A DNA stretch of 64,000 bases from Bin75 sp965223955 (GTDB taxonomy: Bacteria; Nitrospirota; Nitrospiria; Nitrospirales; UBA8639), in contig OZ245029.1 of assembly GCA_965223955.1 (NCBI GenBank), forward strand, positions 620,001 to 684,000, read 5' to 3'. Position 1 is the first letter of the stretch, and every line of letters begins with the position of its first letter. The notes beneath the pieces were generated by a model. The model had not been told where the DNA came from. It saw only the letters and a list, made by a program, of their open reading frames with translations, and ran no database searches. The position numbers and the translations under genes were made by a program. Shown here piece after piece: positions 15,718 to 23,102 of this stretch.

Positions 15718-18252
15718 ATGCTTCACGAGGAAATGAACCCCCAACTTTTGCCAAACGATCCACCATCTGCCACACGTGTTGATCCTTCCAGTCTCCCCGA
15801 AGAACAAGTCGAACAGAGCGGGTATGGTGCGGAGCAGATCCGTGTACTTGAAGGCCTGGAGGCCGTTCAAAAACGACCGGCCATGTACATCGGCAGTACG
15901 GGCGCGGGCGGCCTTCACCATCTCGTGTATGAGGTCGTGGATAACAGTGTCGATGAACACATGGCGGGCTATGGGGAGACGATCGAGGTCTCTTTGGAAA
16001 TCGATGGGAGTGTCGCGGTCACGGACAATGGCCGGGGCATTCCCACGGGGCTCCATCCCACGCAGAACAAGTCGGCGGCCGAGGTCGCCTTGACCGTCCT
16101 CCATGCAGGCGGGAAGTTTGAGCAGGGCGCCTATACCGTATCCGGTGGTCTTCATGGCGTGGGCATCTCCGTGGTCAACGCATTGTCGGAATGGCTGGAG
16201 TTGGAAATCTGGCAAGACGGGCACGTCTTCGAACAGGTCTACCACCGCGGAACCCCGGCCGCCCCGCTTCAAGTGACGGGTGTGACCAAAAAGCGGGGGA
16301 CGAAAATTACGTTTAAACCGGACACGACCGTTTTCGAGACGGTCGAGTACAGTTTCGACGTACTCGCCCAACGCCTTCGGGAATTGGCCTTCCTCAATAA
16401 AGGGCTTTCGATCTCGCTCACCGATAAACGAAGCCAAAAAGAACAGGTCTTTTGTTACAAAGGCGGAATCGTTTCGTTCGTCGAACATTTGAATGAAGCC
16501 AAAACCCCGCTCCACAAACCGATTTTTATTTCCGTCGAAAAAGCGGACGCCATTCTGGAAGTCGCGCTCCAATACAACGACAGCTACGCCGAAAACCTCT
16601 TCTCCTTTGCCAACAACATCAATACGCGAGAAGGGGGCACCCATCTGATCGGGTTCAAGGCGGCCCTGACCAGGACGATCAATTCCTATGCCAGTTCGAA
16701 CGACCTCTTGAAAAAAGACATGGACTCGCTCACGGGCGATGACGTGCGAGAGGGCCTCACGTCGGTGGTCAGCGTCAAAGTACGGGCCCCGCAATTCGAG
16801 GGACAAACCAAAGCCAAGTTGGGCAACAGCGAAGTCAAAGGGATCGTCGAAGTCGCCGTGAATGAAGGGCTCGGGACGTACTTCGAAGAAAATCCGGCCG
16901 TGGCCAAACGCATCATCGGCAAAGCGGCGGATGCGGCACGGGCACGCGAAGCCGCTCGGAAAGCCAAGGATCTCATCCGCCGGAAAAGTGCCCTGGACAG
17001 TGGATCGCTGCCCGGGAAACTCGCCGATTGCTCGGAAAAAGATCCGGCCCTGAGTGAGTTGTTTATTGTCGAAGGGGATTCAGCCGGCGGGTCGGCGAAG
17101 CAAGGGCGCGATCGAAAATTTCAAGCCATCCTTCCGCTGAAAGGCAAGATCCTCAACGTCGAAAAAGCGCGGTTCGACAAGATGCTGTCGAGCGAAGAGA
17201 TTCGTACGCTCATTATGGCCCTGGGGACGGGGATCGGACGCAAGCGGGATGATGCGGAAAAAGGCAAGGATGACAAAGAAGCCTTTGATCTGACCCGCGC
17301 CCGGTACCACAAAATTATTTTGATGACGGATGCGGACGTCGATGGAAGCCACATTCGAACCCTCCTCCTCACGTTTCTGTTTCGCCAAATGCATGAACTG
17401 ATTGATCACGGCTACGTGTACATCGCGCAGCCCCCGCTCTTTAAGGTGAAAAAAGGCAAATCCGAACACTATCTCAAAGATGAACAGGCCTTGAATGACT
17501 ACCTCGCCGAGTTGGCGGGACAAGCCGTAGAAGTCTACATGGACAGTCATCACGCGTTTATCAGCGGGCAGACGCTCAATCCTGTCTTGAAGAAAATGAT
17601 CGAGTTCGAAGGTCTGCTGGTGAGCCTGAGCCGGAAAAAACAGGGCTCCGGTCTGTTGCGCGCGTTCGTGGATGAGCCCACCATGGGGCGCGAACTCTTA
17701 AAAAACCAGCCAGCCGTCCGGGACCTGATCGAGCGGGTGAAGGAACGGTTGACCATGGCCTATCCGGAAGCCCCGGTCCACGTAGACCTGGTGGAGGATG
17801 AAGAACATCAATCCAACAAAATCGTCTGTCGGATGCCGACGAACGGCGTGGTGTTGACCCTCGAAGTGAACCATGAATTAGTGGGATCCGCCGATTTTCG
17901 GGAACTGCAGAAATTGGCGCCCAGCGCCATCGGGTTGGGTCGTCCCCGGTATCGCATGAAAGTGAATGATGTAGAAACCACCTTTGCCTCCACGGATGAA
18001 CTCGTCCGAACGATCCTGGAGGTGGGGAAAAAGGGACTCAATCTTCAGCGCTATAAAGGTCTGGGGGAAATGAATCCCCTGCAACTGTGGGAAACCACCA
18101 TGAACCCGGAGACTCGATCCCTGCTTCAAGTGAAACTCGAAGACATGACGGGAGTGGACGAAATTTTCACCATTCTCATGGGCGATGAAGTCGCGCCGCG
18201 ACGGAATTTTATTCAGCAACACGCGTTGGAAGTTCGTCGTTTGGACGTCTAG
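15718..18252 (+). CDS. gyrB: DNA gyrase subunit B
   Basis: ATPase subunit of gyrase, which introduces negative supercoils. 844 residues. The GHKL ATPase domain has VLEGLEAVQKRPAMYIGSTG, VDNSVDEHMAGYG, VTDNGRGIPTG and GGLHGVGISVVNALS. The Toprim domain has ELFIVEGDSAGGSAKQGRDR and LMTDADVDGSHIRTLLLTF. The tail QRYKGLGEMNPLQLWETTM is typical. The ATG at 15718 is used; an ATG 15 bases downstream (MNPQLL), preceded by GAGGAA, is an alternative. gyrA follows after 31 bp. Confidence 0.98.
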   Translation: MLHEEMNPQLLPNDPPSATRVDPSSLPEEQVEQSGYGAEQIRVLEGLEAVQKRPAMYIGSTGAGGLHHLVYEVVDNSVDEHMAGYGETIEVSLEIDGSVAVTDNGRGIPTGLHPTQNKSAAEVALTVLHAGGKFEQGAYTVSGGLHGVGISVVNALSEWLELEIWQDGHVFEQVYHRGTPAAPLQVTGVTKKRGTKITFKPDTTVFETVEYSFDVLAQRLRELAFLNKGLSISLTDKRSQKEQVFCYKGGIVSFVEHLNEAKTPLHKPIFISVEKADAILEVALQYNDSYAENLFSFANNINTREGGTHLIGFKAALTRTINSYASSNDLLKKDMDSLTGDDVREGLTSVVSVKVRAPQFEGQTKAKLGNSEVKGIVEVAVNEGLGTYFEENPAVAKRIIGKAADAARAREAARKAKDLIRRKSALDSGSLPGKLADCSEKDPALSELFIVEGDSAGGSAKQGRDRKFQAILPLKGKILNVEKARFDKMLSSEEIRTLIMALGTGIGRKRDDAEKGKDDKEAFDLTRARYHKIILMTDADVDGSHIRTLLLTFLFRQMHELIDHGYVYIAQPPLFKVKKGKSEHYLKDEQALNDYLAELAGQAVEVYMDSHHAFISGQTLNPVLKKMIEFEGLLVSLSRKKQGSGLLRAFVDEPTMGRELLKNQPAVRDLIERVKERLTMAYPEAPVHVDLVEDEEHQSNKIVCRMPTNGVVLTLEVNHELVGSADFRELQKLAPSAIGLGRPRYRMKVNDVETTFASTDELVRTILEVGKKGLNLQRYKGLGEMNPLQLWETTMNPETRSLLQVKLEDMTGVDEIFTILMGDEVAPRRNFIQQHALEVRRLDV

Positions 18253-18283
18253 GCAACCGGAAACCCAATCCTCCCACCCCTCT

Positions 18284-20779
18284 ATGCCCACGGAAGAACG
18301 CTTCACTCAAGTCGCCATCGAAGACGAGATGCGCTTGTCGTACCTGGATTACGCCATGAGCGTGATCGTGGGTCGCGCCTTGCCGGATGTCCGTGATGGG
18401 CTGAAGCCCGTGCATCGGCGCATCTTGTACGGCATGAACCAAATGGGCTTGGCTCACAACAGAGCCTACCGCAAGTCAGCCAAGATCGTGGGCGAAATCA
18501 TGGGGAATTATCATCCTCATGGCGATTCCGCCATTTACGATACGCTGGTGCGCATGGCGCAGGACTTCAACATGCGCTATGCCCTGGTAGACGGCCAGGG
18601 GAATTATGGGTCGGTGGACGGCGACCCACCGGCAGCCATGCGCTATACCGAAGCCCGGCTGACGAAGTTGGCCGGCGAAATGTTGGCGGATATCGATCGG
18701 GAAACGGTTGATTTCGGCCCCACGTATGATGAATCGGACGTGGAACCGCTGGTGTTACCGGCTAAAGTCCCCAACCTGTTAATCAATGGGGCCGGTGGGA
18801 TCGCCGTTGGCTACGCCACCAACATTCCCACGCACAATCTCGGCGAAGTCGTCACCGCGTTACTCCACCTCATCGAGAACCCTGCCACGTCTATTGCGGA
18901 ATTGATGGAGATGATCCCGGGCCCGGATTTTCCCACGGCCGGATTCATTTATGGCACCCAAGGCATCAGAGACGCCTATGAACACGGGCGCGGGCTGTTG
19001 ACCGTCCGCGCGAAAACGCACGTGGAAACGGATGAGAAACGGGATCGGGCGAGTATCATCGTCACGGAAATTCCGTACCAGGTGAACAAAGCCAAGGTGC
19101 TCGAGAAAATTGCCGAGTTGGTGCAGGAGAAACGGGTGGAAGGCATCTCCGATATTCGGGACGAATCGGACCGGGACGGCATCCGCGTCGTGATCGAACT
19201 CAAAAAAGGCGTGCTCCCGCCCGTCATCCTGAATCAGTTATACAAACACACCCAACTCCAAAATACGTTCGGGGTCATCATGCTCGCGCTGGTGAATAAC
19301 CGGCCTGAGATTTTGAACCTCAAACAAATCCTGGTTGCCTTTCTCGAACATCGGCGCGAAGTGGTCATTCGGCGAACCGCCTACGAGTTACGGAAAGCCC
19401 AGGCACGCGCCCATATTATCGAAGGCCTCAACGTCGCATTAGCGCATTTGGACGCAGTGATTGCGTTGATTCGTAGGGCCGCGTCGCCCGACGAAGCCAG
19501 GACCGGCCTCACGCAACAATTTCCGCTATCGGAGATTCAGGCACAAGCCATCCTGGACATGCGGCTCCAGCGGTTGACGCAACTTGAACAGCAGAAACTC
19601 TCTCAAGAGTATGAAGAACTCAAAGCCAGGATCGCGTCGCTTCAGGCCATCCTGGGTTCGGAGGAGTTAGTCAAGCAGGTCATCAAGGACGAGTTGAGTG
19701 AACTCAAAGCCACCTATCAGGATGAGCGCCGCACCCGGATCGTTCCGCAAGAGGCGGAGATCAACATTGAGGATTTGATCGCGGATGAAGAAATGGCGGT
19801 CAGCATTTCCCATGAAGGCTATATTAAACGCCATCCCGTTTCCGAATACCGGGCGCAACGTCGTGGGGGAAAAGGCAAGATCGGCATGGGGGTCAAGGAA
19901 GAAGATTTCGTCGAAAAGATTTTTACGGCCTCGACGCATGATTTCATCCTGTTCTTTACCGATGCGGGAAAAGTGTATTGGCTCAAACTGCATGAACTGC
20001 CCGAAGCCAGCCGGACCAGCAAAGGCAAGGCCATGGTCAACCTGTTGGCCTTGGGCCCGGAAGAACGAGTGACCACCACGCTCCCGGTTCGGGAATTCCC
20101 CGACGACTTATACGTCGTGATGGCGACCCGCAGGGGCCATATCAAGAAGACAACCTTATCCGCCTACGGCAACCCCCGGCAGGGCGGGATCATCGCCCTG
20201 ACGCTGGACGAAGGCGACAAGCTCATTGGCGTTGAAATCACGGACGGCCAAAGCGACATCATGCTGGGCACCAGGGAAGGGCTGGTCATCCGGTTTCGGG
20301 AACAAGACGTCCGGCCCATGGGCCGGACCGCTCGAGGGGTCCGGGGCATTCGTTTGGACGAAACCAATCGCGTGATCGGGATGGTCATTATCCAGCCCCA
20401 CGACGAAGCCTCGATCCTGACCGTGACCGAACGGGGGTTCGGGAAACGAACGGTGGCCACCGAATACCGGACGCAAGGCCGGGCGGGGCGCGGGTTGATC
20501 AGTATCAAAGTCAACGAGAGAAACGGCTCGGCCGTTTCCTTTCACCAGGTGAAGGAATCCGATGAAATCATGATCATAACTTCCGAAGGAAAGATCCTCA
20601 GGACCAAAGTCGAGGCTCTCCGGGATATCGGGCGCAATGCTCAAGGGGTGCGTCTCATCGACATGGAAGATACCGACCGGGTCGTGGACGTGGCGAAACT
20701 CGCCGAGAGTGCCGACGACGAAGAGAGCAACGGCGCCAACGGCACCGGCAATGCGGCGGAGACGAATGGGTTTTCTTGA
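18284..20779 (+). CDS. gyrA: DNA gyrase subunit A
   Basis: DNA-cleaving subunit of gyrase, 831 residues. The start is at MPTEERFTQVAIEDEMRLSY, because upstream codons in frame overlap gyrB and show no homology. Landmarks are the quinolone-resistance region PHGDSAIYDTLVRMAQDF, the catalytic Tyr in AMRYTEARL, a coiled coil (LEQQKLSQEYEELKARI), and a C-terminal pinwheel of beta repeats containing the GyrA box QRRGGKG. The last ~25 residues are a low-complexity acidic and Asn/Gly tail. Confidence 0.98.
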   Translation: MPTEERFTQVAIEDEMRLSYLDYAMSVIVGRALPDVRDGLKPVHRRILYGMNQMGLAHNRAYRKSAKIVGEIMGNYHPHGDSAIYDTLVRMAQDFNMRYALVDGQGNYGSVDGDPPAAMRYTEARLTKLAGEMLADIDRETVDFGPTYDESDVEPLVLPAKVPNLLINGAGGIAVGYATNIPTHNLGEVVTALLHLIENPATSIAELMEMIPGPDFPTAGFIYGTQGIRDAYEHGRGLLTVRAKTHVETDEKRDRASIIVTEIPYQVNKAKVLEKIAELVQEKRVEGISDIRDESDRDGIRVVIELKKGVLPPVILNQLYKHTQLQNTFGVIMLALVNNRPEILNLKQILVAFLEHRREVVIRRTAYELRKAQARAHIIEGLNVALAHLDAVIALIRRAASPDEARTGLTQQFPLSEIQAQAILDMRLQRLTQLEQQKLSQEYEELKARIASLQAILGSEELVKQVIKDELSELKATYQDERRTRIVPQEAEINIEDLIADEEMAVSISHEGYIKRHPVSEYRAQRRGGKGKIGMGVKEEDFVEKIFTASTHDFILFFTDAGKVYWLKLHELPEASRTSKGKAMVNLLALGPEERVTTTLPVREFPDDLYVVMATRRGHIKKTTLSAYGNPRQGGIIALTLDEGDKLIGVEITDGQSDIMLGTREGLVIRFREQDVRPMGRTARGVRGIRLDETNRVIGMVIIQPHDEASILTVTERGFGKRTVATEYRTQGRAGRGLISIKVNERNGSAVSFHQVKESDEIMIITSEGKILRTKVEALRDIGRNAQGVRLIDMEDTDRVVDVAKLAESADDEESNGANGTGNAAETNGFS

Positions 20780-21027
20780 TTTCCCCCTCTGTCATCCCCG
20801 CCTTTCCTTCTGTCATTCCCGACATCTTTAATCGGGAATCCAGTGTTTTTGCCTTTCTTCCCCTCCTTTGCTTGTCCTGCCTGTCCTGAGCTTGTCGAAG
20901 GAAGCGTAGCCGAAGGATCGGGAGGGGTAAGGGGGCATTAGGCATGCCCCTGGCTTTGACCAGGGGTAGAGGCATTTGTAAGCCTTCCATCCCTTCTGTC
21001 ATCTCCGCGGAAGCGGGGAACCAATCT
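20780..21027. repeat. Intergenic repeat cluster after gyrA
   Basis: This 250-bp gap is made almost wholly of short dispersed repeats. They include TCATTCCCGACATCTTTAATC with GGGAATCCAG (near 20812), the CCTGTCCTGAGCTTGTCGAA and GCGTAGCCGAAGGA unit (20877-20918, with relatives at 8056 and 38641), and a CTCCGCGGAAGCGGGGAACC unit (near 21003). The hairpins could terminate gyrA transcription. Confidence 0.7.
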
Positions 21028-21597
21028 ATGCAGAAAAAGCCATTCGATCCCATCGTCAGAATAGGGCTGACCGTGTTACTGGGAGGCTTCACGCTGATTG
21101 CGGGGGGCATGTTCCTGTCCAGACCCGATCGCACGATTCCACCCTTTAGTATTGGAAGCCAGGAAGGCGCGGTGGTAGCCGTGCACGTGCCGTCGTGGAC
21201 GAGCGATCCGGAAATTGAAACCCTGATCCGTCGATTCCGAAAGATCGGCGAGACCAATCACGATTTCCGATCCCTGAAAGTGCGGCCCACGACACCGGAT
21301 GATCCGACCACGTTATACGGGGAAGTCGTCCTCTACGTGTTTTCCAATCCCCGTTGGACCAAACCGGAAACGCTGCATCGGTATCTGGCAACGCGTGTCC
21401 CCGCGGAAGCGGGGAACCGGTTAGACGTTGAGAAAGAGGCGTTTCGCCGCCAGTTCGAACGATCGGCCCGGGGAGGATTTATCTATAGCCAAGGCAACAC
21501 CAAGGGTTGGCTCGGCCCTATTCCCGAACCATCAATCCCCGAGCAACGCCAGAACATGCAGGTCCTGTTTGATGACCTCGTCACGCCCTCGTCCTAG
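21028..21597 (+). CDS. Membrane-anchored hypothetical protein
   Basis: 189 residues from the ATG at 21028. An upstream in-frame extension would be translated repeat DNA and is rejected. Residues ~11-32 (IVRIGLTVLLGGFTLIAGGM) form one membrane segment; the rest is soluble and probably periplasmic. I do not recognise the family. A repeat-derived segment, VPAEAGNRL (encoded at 21397-21420), interrupts the sequence around residues 124-132, in frame, just as in dnaN. It lies directly after gyrA and is probably a lineage-specific gene. Confidence 0.65.
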   Translation: MQKKPFDPIVRIGLTVLLGGFTLIAGGMFLSRPDRTIPPFSIGSQEGAVVAVHVPSWTSDPEIETLIRRFRKIGETNHDFRSLKVRPTTPDDPTTLYGEVVLYVFSNPRWTKPETLHRYLATRVPAEAGNRLDVEKEAFRRQFERSARGGFIYSQGNTKGWLGPIPEPSIPEQRQNMQVLFDDLVTPSS

Positions 21598-21841
21598 CCG
21601 TGTCCCTAACCATGCTGTCATTCCGAGCGAAGCGAGGAATCTGCTTTTCCCCTTCCGTCATCCCCGACTTGATCGGGGATCCAGTGTCTTTATCTTTGTA
21701 GTTTCGGCATCTCATGCCGCCCTTCCCTGCTGTATCATCTCCACGGAAGCGGGGAACCAGGCTCTACTTGCCCCTTCTCGGACGGCATGCCATCATTTTG
21801 CTATCACATGGGACGTCATCGAACGGATTAGTGAGAGAGAC
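21598..21841. repeat. Intergenic repeat cluster
   Basis: The gap holds TGTCATTCCGAGCGAAGCGA (near 21610), CATCCCCGACTTGATCGGGG with ATCCAGTG (near 21660), and CACGGAAGCGGGGAACCAGG (near 21740). These are three different dispersed repeat families side by side. Confidence 0.7.
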
Positions 21842-22075
21842 ATGGCACAACTTCTGATTCGGCAACTGGATGACAACCTGGTAGAACGCTTAAAGAAACG
21901 GGCCAAAGAACATGGCCGGTCGTTGCAATCGGAAGTGAAGACCATTCTGGAAGAAGCGGTCCCCGACTATGAAGGCGCATGGAAACGGATTGTGAAATTG
22001 AAGAAAGCTCTCAAACAAGCAGGAAGGACCTTCAGTGACAGTACGCCCCTCATTCGAGAGGCTCGGGGTCGGTAA
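21842..22075 (+). CDS. FitA-like ribbon-helix-helix antitoxin, toxin lost
   Basis: 77 residues, MAQLLIRQLDDNLVERLKKR then AKEHGRSLQSEVKTILEEA, the ribbon-helix-helix DNA-binding pattern of FitA/VapB antitoxins. These normally repress their own operon and bind a PIN-domain RNase. The start is the ATG at 21842, preceded by a GA-rich stretch. The expected PIN toxin reading frame begins at the antitoxin stop but is cut by a nonsense codon after 13 codons, so this antitoxin is an orphan. Confidence 0.75.
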   Translation: MAQLLIRQLDDNLVERLKKRAKEHGRSLQSEVKTILEEAVPDYEGAWKRIVKLKKALKQAGRTFSDSTPLIREARGR

Positions 22076-22122
22076 CCCGCTACGTGGTGGATGCGAGTGT
22101 TGGAATCAAGTGATTTCTCCCT
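22072..22122 (+). pseudogene. PIN-domain toxin remnant (5' end only)
   Basis: Overlapping the antitoxin stop, the frame reads VTRYVVDASVGIK, then a TGA at 22111, then FLP. PIN toxins of this type read VVDASVGIKWFLPE, so TGA replaces the Trp codon TGG. After a few more codons similarity ends. A dead toxin start. Confidence 0.65.
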
Positions 22123-22208
22123 GCAATTCAGTCTTAAGGAAGCGCCGCCGCGACAAACCGTGCCAAGAAGTACGGAAACGCTGAAAGTCAACAATGGAGG
22201 ATTCAAAC

Positions 22209-22421
22209 ATGAACCAAACTTATACGGCACTTATCCAACAACGTAAGGATTGGTGGATTGGCTGGATAGAAGAGATCCCTGGCGTGAATTGTCAAGAAAA
22301 GACGAGAGAAGAATTGCTTGGTGCCCTTCGCATCACGCTTATCGAAGCCTTGGAATTCAATCGGCAGCAAGCAATCAGCGTTGCTGAAAGTGGGTATCAG
22401 GAAGTTGCCATCCAGGTATGA
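22209..22421 (+). CDS. HicB-like antitoxin-type protein
   Basis: 70 residues from the ATG at 22209, preceded by GGAGGA seven bases away. The sequence YTALIQQRKDWWIGWIEEIP, GVNCQEKTREELL resembles the HicB/DUF1902 partial RNase H fold, in which small beta strands are followed by an ELL..L..EALE helix. HicB neutralises the HicA mRNA interferase. No intact hicA follows; only a 12-codon frame beginning MKRRAL starts at the stop, perhaps a remnant. Probably an orphan antitoxin. Confidence 0.65.
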   Translation: MNQTYTALIQQRKDWWIGWIEEIPGVNCQEKTREELLGALRITLIEALEFNRQQAISVAESGYQEVAIQV

Positions 22422-22477
22422 AACGAAGAGCCTTGAATATCTGTATTCCACGTTGAGCCATGATAAAAGGTGCGAAC

Positions 22478-22717
22478 ATGAAAACCTTAACGCTGAGACT
22501 TGATGAAGCGCTCTATGCCAAAGTCTTGTCCATGTCCAAACGACGAAAAACGACCCGGTCGGAAGTCGTCAGGGAAGCGCTCAACACCTGCCTTGAAAAA
22601 GGCAGCGGCTCCTCAAAAGGGTCCGCGTTTGAGTTAGCGAATGATCTGGCAGGAACCGTGGCCGGGCCAAGGGACCTCTCAGCCAACAAAATCCATCTAA
22701 AAGGCTTTGGCCGGTAG
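22478..22717 (+). CDS. CopG-type ribbon-helix-helix antitoxin, toxin truncated
   Basis: 79 residues, MKTLTLRLDEALYAKVLSMS then KRRKTTRSEVVREALNTCL, a ribbon-helix-helix N-terminus. AAAGG lies before the ATG. The C-terminal half would wrap around a PIN toxin. What follows is only the C-terminal half of such a toxin, so the pair is broken. Confidence 0.75.
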   Translation: MKTLTLRLDEALYAKVLSMSKRRKTTRSEVVREALNTCLEKGSGSSKGSAFELANDLAGTVAGPRDLSANKIHLKGFGR

Positions 22718-22880
22718 GCTGATCAAGCGCTATGCGGATGTTCCCATGTCCCTGGCTGATGCGTGTTTGGTTCGGATGGCAGAACAACATACCCAGAGTA
22801 AAGTGTTAACCCTGGATCAGGATTTTCGCATCTATCGAAAAAACACCCGTCACGTCATTCCGGTTCTGATGCCAAATTGA
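22716..22880 (+). pseudogene. PIN-domain toxin remnant (3' half only)
   Basis: From 22716 an open frame reads LIKRYADVPMSLADACLVRM then AEQHTQSKVLTLDQDFRIYR and ends at TGA 22878-22880. This matches the C-terminal half of VapC-like PIN RNases (LADA and TLDxDF acidic motifs). There is no start codon or N-terminal VVDAS/VVDTN strand. An internal deletion has joined the antitoxin end to the toxin middle. Confidence 0.75.
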
Positions 22881-23102
22881 GGAAATGAGTTGGCAGCGGC
22901 TCGGCCCCATTCCTCAAAGGGCAAAGCCCAAACAAGCCCAGAATATTTGTGGGAAGTAATCTGCCGGACTACTCATCGCGTGATGGGAGCTTGCGATAAA
23001 AACTTTCTTTCTGGCAACGTATGAGGCTGCACCTCGGGGTGCAGGCGGTCAAGATAGATCGGACCAAAGGCAAATTGATATGTTCGGCGAGGGAGACAGG
23101 CC
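22881..23102. other. Intergenic gap, nothing recognised
   Basis: 222 bases between the toxin remnant and the PHP-ATPase gene. I see no repeat family, RNA or coding pattern. The ribosome site GAGGGAGA of the next gene lies at its end. Confidence 0.5.

Noticed and set aside
15568..16806. Long minus-strand ORF (412 codons) opposite gyrB
   Set aside because: Antisense shadow caused by GC-rich codon use in gyrB.
21428..21841. Long N-terminal extension of the FitA-like antitoxin frame
   Set aside because: It would translate intergenic repeats and overlap the preceding gene; the ATG at 21842 starts the conserved domain.
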